Source: DAIOEK01 sp963708715 (GTDB lineage Bacteria > Chloroflexota > Anaerolineae > Anaerolineales > Anaerolineaceae). From it: a stretch of 64,000 nt of DNA. Where the stretch lies: assembly GCA_963708715.1 (NCBI GenBank), contig CAVPSU010000001.1:1426001-1490000 (forward strand), given 5' to 3'. Positions 39,659-48,702 of this stretch are shown in pieces (position 1 is the stretch's first letter; each line of letters begins with the position of its first letter). Below the pieces are notes generated by a model. That model ran no database searches and had not been told where the DNA came from. It saw only the letters and a program-made list of their open reading frames with translations. The translations under genes were made by a program, and so were the position numbers.

Positions 39659-40891
39659 TTATTCGTAGCGTAATGCGTCAATCGGATCCAATTGAGAAGC
39701 CTGATTAGCCGGGAAGAACCCGAAGAAGATACCCACGGCCGCGGCGGATGCGAAAGCCAGCAGAATAGAAGATGGGACGACCACCGTCCGCATGTCACTC
39801 ACAGACCCGAAGATCCATGATCCCCCCACCCCTGCAACCATACCGATCAAACCGCCGATCAAACTTAGAAGAATTGCTTCGGTTAGAAATTGCAAACGAA
39901 TGTCATTGGGAGTGGCTCCAACCGATTGGCGGATACCAATTTCACGGGTTCGCTCGGTCACGCTGACCATCATGATATTCATGATCCCGATACCACCTAC
40001 GATGAGGGAGACTCCTGCCACCCAGGAGAGAAGCGAACGGAAGGCAGCGGTCGTGGATTCGCGGGTCGCGATGATATCTTCCTGCGTGGAAATACTGAAA
40101 TCCGCATTGTCTGTAGTCACCTCGTGCCGTTTGGCGAGCAGGAGTGTGATCTGGTTTTGGATACCCTCCAGGGTATGGTCTTCGTCGATTTCAACCACGA
40201 TCTGATTTACCCGGTCCCCAATGATTCTGGAGAATTGGGTCGGCACAAATTTCTGGAATAGGACGGTGATGGGAATGAAAAGCTGAGAATCGTAATCCAC
40301 GTTGCCCACGGTCCCTTTCGATTCCATTACCCCGATTACGGCCAATTTGGTTGTACTTACTGTGATAGTCTGGCCGATAGGATCGGTTGTGCCGAATAAT
40401 TCGATTGCCAGGTCCGACCCGAGGATGGCTACCTTCTTCTTACGCTCCAGGTCGGTCATATTGAAGAAACGACCTTCTGCGATGGAAAAGTCACGCACGG
40501 AGGGAAAATCCGGTGTCGTTCCGCTGATGGTGATGTCATCCAGCACAGCGTTTTCCGATTTAACGGTCGCACTGCTACTCTGATCCACCACGACCCCGGT
40601 CACTCCGGAGACCTGGTCCTGAATTGCCCAGGCATCGTCATAAACCAGGCCGCCCTCCATTGGTCCCATTGCCCGATTCCCTCCACGGGAAAAGCTTCCT
40701 CTCACATATAGCAGATTGGACCCAAGACCTTCGATCTGTTCTTTGATCGTCGCTTCCGTCCCGGCGCTGATCGCAACCATGATGATGACCGCTGAAACGC
40801 CGATGATTATTCCCAACATGGTAAGTAACGATCGCACTTTATTTTTTTGCAACGCTTCCGCCGCAATCCGAAATAACTCAATTGGTTTCAA
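39659..40891 (-). CDS. MacB-like ABC transporter permease (FtsX domain)
   Basis: About 410 residues from TTG 40891, preferred because GGAGG precedes it and homologues start at the matching KPIELFRIAAEAL; an ATG at 40912 lacks room for a ribosome-binding site. N-terminal TM (SLLTMLGIIIGVSAVIIM), a large periplasmic MacB_PCD domain, then three C-terminal TMs of the FtsX type with GIRQSVGATPNDIRLQFLTEA. It pairs with the ATPase gene it overlaps by 14 bp. It couples ATP use in the cytoplasm to movement in the periplasmic domain, for export of a drug, peptide or lipoprotein. Confidence 0.88.
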   Translation of the reverse strand: MKPIELFRIAAEALQKNKVRSLLTMLGIIIGVSAVIIMVAISAGTEATIKEQIEGLGSNLLYVRGSFSRGGNRAMGPMEGGLVYDDAWAIQDQVSGVTGVVVDQSSSATVKSENAVLDDITISGTTPDFPSVRDFSIAEGRFFNMTDLERKKKVAILGSDLAIELFGTTDPIGQTITVSTTKLAVIGVMESKGTVGNVDYDSQLFIPITVLFQKFVPTQFSRIIGDRVNQIVVEIDEDHTLEGIQNQITLLLAKRHEVTTDNADFSISTQEDIIATRESTTAAFRSLLSWVAGVSLIVGGIGIMNIMMVSVTERTREIGIRQSVGATPNDIRLQFLTEAILLSLIGGLIGMVAGVGGSWIFGSVSDMRTVVVPSSILLAFASAAAVGIFFGFFPANQASQLDPIDALRYE

Positions 40892-41612
40892 GGATTGCCT
40901 CCATATGTCCATCTCCGTTATGTAATATGGCGCTGATCAACCCATCTTCGAGGTGGATCGTTCTCTGCGTGTGGGCTGCGATTTTTGAGTCATGGGTGAC
41001 CATTACGATCGTGGTTCCCTGCTCATGAAGTTGATGAAGCAATGCCATGATCTCCACGCCAGATTTAGTATCCAGATTCCCGGTCGGCTCATCCGCGATA
41101 ATGACAGCCGGGTGATTGATCAAGGCACGAGCAATGGCAACCCGTTGCTGTTGACCACCCGAGAGTTCCTGGGGTTGGTGGTTTATCCTGTCAGACAACC
41201 CAACCTTATCAAGCATTTCCTCAGCTTCTTTTTCACTTTCTTCCTGGCTGCGGCGATTCTCACGGTTGTAGATCTGGGTAAGCATCACATTTCGCAGGGC
41301 GGATGTTCGTGGTAACAGGTTATACGCCTGGAATATAAAGCCTAATTTCTGATTGCGGATCATCGCCAGCTCTGCCTTATTCATTTCGCTGACATCCAAA
41401 CCATCCAGGATATAGGTGCCAGAAGTTGGACGCGACAGACATCCAAGTATGTGCATCAATGTGCTTTTTCCCGACCCCGATGGACCCATGATCCCCACAA
41501 ATTCCCCTGCTTCGATAGTGATGCTGATCCCATCCAATGCCATGACGGTTGCGTCACCCATCCCGTAATGCTTGGTGATCTCTACGGTTTCGATTATCTT
41601 GGGGCGAGCCAT
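40878..41612 (-). CDS. MacB/LolD-type ABC transporter ATPase
   Basis: 244 residues with all motifs: Walker A GPSGSGKST, Q-loop FIFQAYNLLPRTSALRNVML, signature LSGGQQQRVAIARAL, Walker B VIIADEPTGNLD and H-loop MVTHDSKIA. The NLDTKSG form is typical of the MacB/LolD group. It starts in a TAATG overlap with the adaptor gene and overlaps the permease gene, so the three are translated together. Cytoplasmic motor of the exporter. Confidence 0.94.
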   Translation of the reverse strand: MARPKIIETVEITKHYGMGDATVMALDGISITIEAGEFVGIMGPSGSGKSTLMHILGCLSRPTSGTYILDGLDVSEMNKAELAMIRNQKLGFIFQAYNLLPRTSALRNVMLTQIYNRENRRSQEESEKEAEEMLDKVGLSDRINHQPQELSGGQQQRVAIARALINHPAVIIADEPTGNLDTKSGVEIMALLHQLHEQGTTIVMVTHDSKIAAHTQRTIHLEDGLISAILHNGDGHMEAILETN

Positions 41613-43069
41613 TAGTTCGTCTCCAGCAAGCCTGTGCTAACGACATCCCCCGGGTTCAGACCGGATCTCACTTCAGCGTTGATGGTATCCATAATACCGA
41701 TATCCACCTTTGTAAACGCCAGCGCATTATTTTTCTGCACGAATACACCATATACGCCCGGACTGACTTCATGCAAGGCGTCGACGGATACAAGTGTGGC
41801 TGCATCGGCACGCCCACCTATGACATCGATGGATGCATTTAAACCGAGGATCAAGTTATCTTTTACAACCTGTGAGACATTTTCCAAATCAGCGAGTCCT
41901 TTGACCAAAGTGGAGCCATTTTCAGTTACTAAAGCCGGGCTGACCTCAATGACTTTACCGGTGTATGTCTTATCGGGAAGCGAATCGAAGATCACCTCAA
42001 CATCGTAACCTGGCGCCACGTTATCCCAATCTTCTTCGTCCAGGTAAAATTCAATAATCGGGGTGGAGTTATCCGCGATCGTCATCACAGCATCCGTTCC
42101 AACCGAATCTCCAACAACAATCGATACCGAAGTGACCAACCCACTTATGGGCGAGATAATGGTTGCATTCTGGACTGCATTTTCCGCAGATTTTAATGTC
42201 TCTTTCGCCTCTTCCAGGGTCGTCAGACTGGATCCAGTAGCATTCGAAGGGATTTCCTCTCCTTTCAGCGCTGCCAGATAGTACTCGTTTTCTTGTAAAG
42301 TTGCCTTCGCCAGTGTGTATGCCGCCCGGGTGGACGCGATTTCAGCATCATTTGGTTTGCTGGTCGTCTTCGTTGTTCCTGAGCGGGTTCGTTGAACCGA
42401 CGTAAACATCTCTGGAACATAGGTCTTCGCCCACCAATCCCAGCCAGCTTTAACGCTCTTCTGCGCATTGGTTACTGCTTTCTCAGCAGCTTGCAATTTT
42501 GCTGTATTTTCCTCACTCGGATTCGCGTCCGAAGCAGCTTGTGCTTCAATCAGTGCTGTCTGCGCTTTTTCCAGGTTGGTCTCATACCGATACACCGTTG
42601 GACTGATCAAGTAAATTAGGGTATTCAGAGTATTCTGGACATCCGTTTTAGAATTCGCGACCGATTCTTCCGCGGTGGCAATGGCGGCATCCGAGGTTAA
42701 TTCTGCCAACGCCCGTTTGGCTTGTGCGTACGAAATTTGGACACCAGAGTCGTCGAGGGTAGCCAGAATCTGCCCGGATTCCACCGTGTCACCTTCTTTT
42801 ACATTTACAGTTGTCACTAACCCGCTCGTTTGGAAACCAAGGCTGACTGCTTGCTTGGCGACCAAAGTACCAGTCCCGCTGGCGTATAGTACCAGGTCCC
42901 CCCGGCGGACGGTAGTGGTCTGCAAAGATGAGGATGTGGTCGCGGTGGGTGGCTTGTAGATCAATTTGTAATAGCCGAATGCTCCGCCCCCTGCAAGAAT
43001 TATGAATGCAATAACCCCGAACAGGAGTTTTCTGGATACTCCAACTTTCTTCCCAACACTATTCTTCAT
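41612..43069 (-). CDS. HlyD/MacA-like periplasmic adaptor (efflux RND-type subunit)
   Basis: 485 residues from the ATG at 43069 with GGAAGG upstream; an upstream ATG at 43183 lacks one. One N-terminal TM (about 13-35), then a lipoyl/barrel-sandwich half (GDLVLYASGTGTLVAKQAVSL, VNVKEGDTVESGQILATLD), a long coiled-coil hairpin (about 110-270), the second lipoyl half (NATIISPISGLVTSVSIVVGDSV) and beta-barrel domains. It would bridge the MacB-like complex across the envelope. The coiled-coil is longer than in Gram-positive relatives. Confidence 0.88.
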   Translation of the reverse strand: MKNSVGKKVGVSRKLLFGVIAFIILAGGGAFGYYKLIYKPPTATTSSSLQTTTVRRGDLVLYASGTGTLVAKQAVSLGFQTSGLVTTVNVKEGDTVESGQILATLDDSGVQISYAQAKRALAELTSDAAIATAEESVANSKTDVQNTLNTLIYLISPTVYRYETNLEKAQTALIEAQAASDANPSEENTAKLQAAEKAVTNAQKSVKAGWDWWAKTYVPEMFTSVQRTRSGTTKTTSKPNDAEIASTRAAYTLAKATLQENEYYLAALKGEEIPSNATGSSLTTLEEAKETLKSAENAVQNATIISPISGLVTSVSIVVGDSVGTDAVMTIADNSTPIIEFYLDEEDWDNVAPGYDVEVIFDSLPDKTYTGKVIEVSPALVTENGSTLVKGLADLENVSQVVKDNLILGLNASIDVIGGRADAATLVSVDALHEVSPGVYGVFVQKNNALAFTKVDIGIMDTINAEVRSGLNPGDVVSTGLLETN

Positions 43070-43149
43070 ATTAAAACTTCCTTCCTCAGTGATGATTCTT
43101 TTCCTGTCTTCTTCAGGATATCCTAGGCGTGTGAAGGACATTTGTTCTA

Positions 43150-43171
43150 ATTGTGTAGAAATTGTGTGGAA
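43150..43171 (-). promoter_or_regulatory. Candidate OmpR-family operator: tandem 11-bp repeat
   Basis: ATTGTGTAGAA and ATTGTGTGGAA are adjacent (one mismatch), giving 11-bp spacing like the half-sites of OmpR/PhoB-type regulators. It lies about 80 bp upstream of the adaptor start, in the promoter region of the exporter operon that also carries a response regulator. On the minus strand it reads TTCCACACAATTTCTACACA. A TAGGAT box lies near 43127. Confidence 0.55.
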
Positions 43172-43356
43172 ACCAACAGACATCCCATTAGGATGTCCGT
43201 TACGGTGGTTTTTATTAGACAGCTTGAAGAAATGCTTTATCCCCCGGTGAAGACCCCGCCAGACCTGGTATGTTATACAAGCATGAGAAACGTGAGAAAA
43301 GTCTCTTGTGAGTTCTGGATATGATCAGACTTTGATTGAGATGCTTCGTCGATCAA

Positions 43357-44988
43357 TTACAGTTCGATCCAGAGATATCCGTAACTTTTCAACGAATAGC
43401 TCACTTTTGAATTCACCAGATCGATCTCAAATTGCCCATTTCCATGAAGTTTTCTATCGGTGATGGTTGGATGCAAAGGGATCGTGATCTCACCCACAAT
43501 CGTCTCCGCCGTCAGATTATTTAGGATGAGGACACTTTCCCGGTCCCATTCCCGGACATACGACGCCAATTGTGATCCGTTACTGGTCTCTACCCAGGAA
43601 AAACTGCCCTCCTGCAAGGCTGGATGTTCGTTTCGTGTCGCTATCAAACCGCGAATTCGATGGAAGATCGAGTCTGGGTTTGATAACTAAATCTGTACAT
43701 TCACCTGCTGCGGACCATAAACCGGATCATCAATTACTGGAGAAAAAAGAAGATCAGAAGGGGAACTGGAAAAACCTGCGTTCATGTCAGGCGTCCATTG
43801 CATGGGGGTTCGCACACCATTCCGATCTGGAAGCCAGATGTTATCGCCCATCCCAATCTCATCGCCATAGTATACAATGGGAGATCCAGGCAGGGAGAAG
43901 AGAAGCGAATTAGCCAACTCGATCCTTGTCTGATCCCCATCCAATAACGGGGCAAGACGCCGCCTTATCCCTAGATTAAGCCTCATTCGGTCTTCTGGGG
44001 CGAAGTGTGTCCACAGCCAATCCCGTTCTTCCTCGGTGACCATTTCCAATGTCAGTTCGTCGTGGTTACGAAGAAAGATGCACCATTGACAGTTCGCGGG
44101 AATAGATGGGGTGTCCACCAAAATCTTCTTTAAGGAAGAAGCGTCACCTTTCCCGATGGATATGAAGATCCTCGGCATCAGCGGGAAGTGAAAACCCATG
44201 TGAAACTCATCCCCATCCCCAAAATAGGGACGAACATCCTTAGGCCATTGGTTCGCCTCACAAAGTAATATCCGCCCCGGATATTCCGTTTCAATCAGCT
44301 TCCTGAGTTCTTTCAGGTACTGGTGGGTTTCAGGTAGGTTCTCACAGATGGTCCCTTCGCGTTCAAAGAGATAAGGGACCGCATCTGCTCGGAAGCCATC
44401 GATCCCGGCATCCAACCAGAAACGCATTACATCCAACATTTCTTGTTGCACTTTTGGATTGTCGTAGTTCAGGTCCGGTTGGCAGGCATAAAACCGATGC
44501 CAATAATACTCACCGGTGCTTTCATTCCAGGTCCAATTCGATGTTTCGGTATCGATGAAAATGATCCGGGCGTCTGCGTATTTAAGATCGGTATCGCTCC
44601 AAACATAATAATCGTGGTAGGGTGACTCTTTGCTCTTCTTCGCTTCAAGGAACCATGGGTGTTGATCGGACGTATGGTTTAAAACCAAATCGAGTATGAT
44701 CCGAATATTGAACTGGTGAGCTTTTTCAACCAGGTGACGGAGATCATCCATGGTGCCAAATTTAGGCTGAATTGACCTGAAATCCGAAATATCGTACCCA
44801 TCATCATTCAGAGGAGATGGATAAAATGGATTTAACCAGAGGCAATTGATACCAAGCGTTTGAAAGTAGTCCAGCTTATCGGTCAGACCAACCAGATCAC
44901 CATGTCCGTCATGGTTGCTGTCATAAAATGCCCGAACATTTACTTCATAAAATGTTGCGGTTTTGTACCAGAATTCCGAATTCTTCAT
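43357..44988 (-). pseudogene. Trehalose-synthase-like GH13 with in-frame amber stop
   Basis: 544 codons in one frame, interrupted by TAG at 43687-43689. Before it lie 433 residues with the whole GH13 barrel: DGYDISDF, nucleophile Asp202 (GFRADAVPYL), acid/base Glu244 (LLCEANQW), Asp310 (FLRNHDE) and the GH13_16 hallmark DRNGVRTPMQWTPD. After it come LSNPDSIF, RIRGLIATRNEHPAL and the C-terminal beta domain. TAG probably replaced CAG (homologues read VNVxxQxxxP). Trehalose synthase isomerises maltose and trehalose. Truncation removes the end of the barrel and the C-domain, so loss of function is likely. AAGGA precedes the ATG. Confidence 0.88.
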
Positions 44989-45081
44989 AGATTCCTTTAC
45001 TGATGTATTGATATGAAGGGAGTAACGTTTTCCCTATGCTACAGCCAATAATTCATTTTCTTTGAAGCTCGCAGTAGTAGA

Positions 45082-46299
45082 CTATCCCTTAACTGCGCCA
45101 GCCATCATTCCACGAACGAAGTAACGTTGGAATGCAAAGAAGACTGCCATGGGCACTATGAAGGATAAGAATGCTGCGCCGGTAAGGATATGCCAGTTAG
45201 CGCCCCTCGGATCAATCAGATTTGTGATCTGAACGGTTAGCACAGGATTGCTGGGGAGGAAAATCTTTGCTACAAGGAAGTCATTCCAGACCCACAGGAA
45301 CTGGTAGATCCCGAGTGAAGCGATGGCTGGAGTGGACAGCGGGATAGCCAGCTGCCAGAAAGCTTTCCAATGATTTGCCCCATCCAGGTAAGCTGATTCG
45401 AAGATCTCTCTCGGTAAAGAGCCGAGAAAATTACGCATCAGATAAATCGCATACGGTAATCCAAACCCGGTGTGGAAAAGCCAGATTCCCCAGAAAGTGC
45501 TCTCCATCCCCAACTGGACATACATCCGGGAAATTGGTACAAGTGTCATTTGTAGGGGAACGATCTGCAATCCAACCAGAATAGCGAACAGCCATTGTCT
45601 CCCTTTGAAATCCATCCACGAGAAAGCGTACGCGGCAAATGCAGCGAATAAGATGGGGAGGATCGTGGATGGGATGGCGACAGCGATCGTATTAATAAAC
45701 GCACGCCCCATCCCCTCTTGATTCAGGATGTCGCTAGCTGTGCAGCTAAATTTTGTCAGGGCGCTCGGAACCCGTTGTTCGCAATCAGTTAAATAATCCT
45801 GCGTACCTTTATACCCAACGATAGCATCCGCGTAGTTACTCAGGGTAAAGTGTTGCCTGGATTCGACGCCAGTGCCACTTTTACTCTGTAGAAATTCCAA
45901 TATCTTGTTCAGGGCGGCCAGAGAATCCTGCGCGTTTTCGGGTAAGCCTGGATCACTGAGATGAGGCTGTCCGTTGACCGGTTTGCGAAGCATGGCCAGC
46001 AACCGGTTCGATCGGGGATAGGAGGCGACCGTCTCTTTCGAGAAGAGAGCGACACCAGTGACACCCAATCCGTCATCGCCATGGCAGGAGGCGCAATACA
46101 GGGTGTACTCCTCTGAGCCGGCTGGTTTGGCAACGTTGAGAAAAGTCCACCAGCCAGATGTGCGGACATCTTCCTTCACCCTGAACGAGGTGATCAATAC
46201 CCCCAGGGTTGGAATAAGCCAGACTAAGCATAAAAATATCAATACCAGATTGATCGGCAACTTATTAACAAAAGAATTAAATCGGGAAAACGGTCTCAT
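45082..46299 (-). CDS. Alpha-glucoside ABC permease (AglG/MalG-like) with a c-type cytochrome motif
   Basis: 405 residues, about 110 longer than MalG. TM1 (about 17-37) and the AglG-type SFRVKEDVRTSGWWT lead into an enlarged periplasmic loop (about 52-155) holding C69-A-S-C72-H73, a heme c attachment motif at 46081-46095, in a cytochrome-like stretch: YTLYCASCHGDDGLGVTG, then NGQPHLSD, where His113 stands where cytochromes usually have Met, then LAALNKILEFLQS. The permease resumes at FTLSNYADAIVG, five further TMs follow, and the EAA loop ESAYLDGANHWKAF is intact. The frame is uninterrupted. A heme-bearing sensor or electron-transfer module on a sugar importer is an inference. Confidence 0.85.
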   Translation of the reverse strand: MRPFSRFNSFVNKLPINLVLIFLCLVWLIPTLGVLITSFRVKEDVRTSGWWTFLNVAKPAGSEEYTLYCASCHGDDGLGVTGVALFSKETVASYPRSNRLLAMLRKPVNGQPHLSDPGLPENAQDSLAALNKILEFLQSKSGTGVESRQHFTLSNYADAIVGYKGTQDYLTDCEQRVPSALTKFSCTASDILNQEGMGRAFINTIAVAIPSTILPILFAAFAAYAFSWMDFKGRQWLFAILVGLQIVPLQMTLVPISRMYVQLGMESTFWGIWLFHTGFGLPYAIYLMRNFLGSLPREIFESAYLDGANHWKAFWQLAIPLSTPAIASLGIYQFLWVWNDFLVAKIFLPSNPVLTVQITNLIDPRGANWHILTGAAFLSFIVPMAVFFAFQRYFVRGMMAGAVKG

Positions 46300-47207
46300 C
46301 GCATCGCCTCCTGCTGTCTGAACCGGTAGATATTGAATATCATGACCGGAATCGTTAATACAACCAGTAGGACAGCGATAGCCATTGACCGGCCGGTATC
46401 TGTAACTATGAGCTTGAACATCCGGTTGGCAATGACCTCGGTGCCATAATTCCCGCCCGTAAGCACGAATACGATATCAAATATTTTCAGCACGTTAATG
46501 ACCATGGTGGTGGTCACCACCACGATGCTGGGCATAATCAATGGCACCATGATTTTTATGAAGACCTGCCATTCATTGGCGCCATCAACGCGGGATGCCT
46601 CTAAAATTTCTGCAGGAACCCCTTTCAAGGATGCAGAGAGGATGGTCATACAGAATCCCGCCCAAAGCCAGACGCCGACGATCATCAGCGAAAAATTGTT
46701 TACCGCTGGGTTTGAAAGCCAGGCAACAGGCTGTGCCCCGAATGCTTCTAAGATGCCATTGAGAACACCGATTTGCTCTCCCCCGCCCACCTGCACGTTG
46801 TACATAAAAAACCAAATGATGCCTGCACCGATAAACGAAATGGACATTGGTAGAAATATGATAGATTTTGCCAGAGCTTCATAAGGAACCCGATCGGCCA
46901 GAACCGCAAAGAGCAATCCCGCAAGTACCGTTCCCGGAACCATGAGCAGCAACCACAATCCATTGTTGCGCAGCGCTCGGGTCATTTCCGGGTTTGTCAA
47001 TGCATATCGGTAATTTTCCATTGTGCCCCAACACGGCTCCCCTTGGACACATTGCACTGCTGCATCTTGTTTACCAGTACGGTCTCGTAAACTGAGGCTG
47101 ATCGTATTAACGAAGGGATAAACGACGAAAACCAGCATGATTGCCAGGGCAGGAAGAAGGTAGAAATACGGAACCAAAGGTCCCTGTTTCATAATTTTTG
47201 ATGTCAT
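46296..47207 (-). CDS. Alpha-glucoside ABC permease (AglF/MalF-like)
   Basis: 303 residues with six TMs; the EAA loop reads EASRVDGANEWQVF before IKIMVPLIMPS. The first periplasmic loop carries a close Cys pair (AVQCVQGEPCWG), likely a disulfide or metal site, matching the AglF-type pattern. Its stop overlaps the start of the cytochrome-bearing permease gene by 4 bp (ATGA), so the two are translationally coupled and form the membrane channel. The ATPase (MsmK/UgpC type) is not encoded here and is presumably shared. AGGAG precedes the ATG. Confidence 0.9.
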   Translation of the reverse strand: MTSKIMKQGPLVPYFYLLPALAIMLVFVVYPFVNTISLSLRDRTGKQDAAVQCVQGEPCWGTMENYRYALTNPEMTRALRNNGLWLLLMVPGTVLAGLLFAVLADRVPYEALAKSIIFLPMSISFIGAGIIWFFMYNVQVGGGEQIGVLNGILEAFGAQPVAWLSNPAVNNFSLMIVGVWLWAGFCMTILSASLKGVPAEILEASRVDGANEWQVFIKIMVPLIMPSIVVVTTTMVINVLKIFDIVFVLTGGNYGTEVIANRMFKLIVTDTGRSMAIAVLLVVLTIPVMIFNIYRFRQQEAMR

Positions 47208-47228
47208 ACTCTTCTCCTGGAAAAGTTA

Positions 47229-47259
47229 GAGGGGCGGACAAGTATGCTGTCCGCCCCTC
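47229..47259 (-). promoter_or_regulatory. Intra-operon hairpin after the binding-protein gene
   Basis: A 12-bp perfect GC-rich stem (47229-47240 with 47248-47259, GAGGGGCGGACA), loop 7 nt, no U-tract. Such stems after binding-protein genes usually protect the upstream mRNA from 3' exonucleases, giving more binding protein than permease. Confidence 0.7.
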
Positions 47260-47273
47260 CAGGAAGTAGCTAC

Positions 47274-48644
47274 TTACTTGAGGGCTTCTGCTTGGGCAGC
47301 AGCGACCAGGTCCAATTCGGTCTTGATATCAGCACCCTGTGCAACATTGACAATTGCTTTCCATTCAGCTTCGCCGAAAGGTGCGCCAATTGTATCGCCC
47401 ATATCAGGGGTAAAGCCAGTCGTGTTAAGAAGGATCTCGCCGCGCTTGGCAGCCTGTTCGTCTGCGTATTTGCCAGCAGCCAATTTATTGGGGGAGAGGT
47501 CGAAACCGGCGGTAACCCAATTGGTTACGCCATCGACAGAGGTCAGGTAAGCAACCAGAGCCTTGGAAGCAGCGGTCTCATTGAAGACCATCATGTAGTC
47601 TGCACCACCCTGGAGACCTTTGGCACCCGGGATACCGAAGAAATCAAAGTCGGTGCCATACTTCAGATCTGGGAATTGTTTCACAATTTCGCCGCCTGCA
47701 AAACCAGACTGCTTAACCATCATAGCTTCGGGTTGAGGCTGGAAGACTTTGTAGATGGCATCGAGGAACGGGGTCGAAACGGTTCCGGTGGCGCCACCGA
47801 CCGTATACTTCGCACTTGAAGCCCATTTACCATAGATGGTGTAGGCATCAACAACACCTTGGTCGTTGTAAGCCACAGTACCGTTGATGAGATTGTTGAC
47901 GTATTCAGCATCTTTGGTGGCAAGAAGGATATCCTGGATGAAGTCAGAACCGGTCCACCCTGTGGCAGCGCCGCTTTCCTGACCCATGCTCCAGGGTACG
48001 TTTCCATCAGCAACCATCTTTTCAACAAGGGCATCTAATTCAGCCCAGGTGGTGGGTACGGTGTAACCGAAGGCTTCGAACTGTGCTGGGCTATACCAGA
48101 TGATGGATTTGATATCAGCTTTGATTGGTAATGCAACCAGCTTGTCGATAGTGCCGAGTTTCAACCAGGTTTCGCTGTAATTGGCTGTATCAACGCCGAG
48201 GGCAGCCAGGTCTTTCAACTGGTCTGGGTAAAGGGTCAAAGGAGCCAGGTTCGGCCAGAAGAGGACATCAGGCGGAGTGCTCTTGACGCGGGTGTCGAGA
48301 ATGGCGTTATCACGGGTGGATTCAGCTGTCACGGCTACGCCACAGGCATCCACGAAGGGTTTCATGATGGTGTTGAATTTTTCTTCTTCTGCGCCAGACC
48401 ATTGATACATCAGTGTGATGGTATCACCAGCTTTGGCATCGCCACAGAAGGCGGGTGCGACGGGAGCTGGAGCTTCAGTCGGAACAGGAGCAGGAGCTTC
48501 GGTAGCCACAACGACCGGGGCGGGTGCTTCGGTAGCGGGAACAACCGGTACCTCGGTGGCTACTGGAGCCGCAGGCGCACAAGCTGCCAGAAGCATCGAA
48601 ACGGTGATGGAGACTGCAATTATGTAAGAAAGACTTTTCTTCAT
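47274..48644 (-). CDS. Sugar ABC transporter substrate-binding lipoprotein (AglE-like)
   Basis: 456 residues from the ATG at 48644 (GGAGG upstream). The lipoprotein signal ends in LLAAC. A Pro/Ala/Thr tether made of repeats (VATEVPVVPATEAPAP, VVVATEAPAPVPTEAPAPV) is followed by a family-1 binding protein (ITLMYQWSGAEEEKFNTIMKPF, GSDFIQDILLATKDAEYVN, VKQSGFAGGEIVKQFPD). It would capture an alpha-glucoside outside the cell and dock on the two permeases. It follows the LacI gene by 58 bp. Confidence 0.9.
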   Translation of the reverse strand: MKKSLSYIIAVSITVSMLLAACAPAAPVATEVPVVPATEAPAPVVVATEAPAPVPTEAPAPVAPAFCGDAKAGDTITLMYQWSGAEEEKFNTIMKPFVDACGVAVTAESTRDNAILDTRVKSTPPDVLFWPNLAPLTLYPDQLKDLAALGVDTANYSETWLKLGTIDKLVALPIKADIKSIIWYSPAQFEAFGYTVPTTWAELDALVEKMVADGNVPWSMGQESGAATGWTGSDFIQDILLATKDAEYVNNLINGTVAYNDQGVVDAYTIYGKWASSAKYTVGGATGTVSTPFLDAIYKVFQPQPEAMMVKQSGFAGGEIVKQFPDLKYGTDFDFFGIPGAKGLQGGADYMMVFNETAASKALVAYLTSVDGVTNWVTAGFDLSPNKLAAGKYADEQAAKRGEILLNTTGFTPDMGDTIGAPFGEAEWKAIVNVAQGADIKTELDLVAAAQAEALK

Positions 48645-48702
48645 TTTTTCCTCCAAAATAGGTTTAAAAGACTTCCAAAAGTGAAGTCTCGACCAAAACC
48701 GA

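Noticed and set aside
43687..43689. TAG as a recoded (for example pyrrolysine) codon
   Set aside because: The enzyme family does not use pyrrolysine, TAG ends other genes in the window, and no further in-frame TAG was seen.
45082..46299. Cytochrome-bearing permease as an assembly chimera of two genes
   Set aside because: The frame is continuous on both sides, permease motifs before and after the insert match one protein, and base composition does not change.
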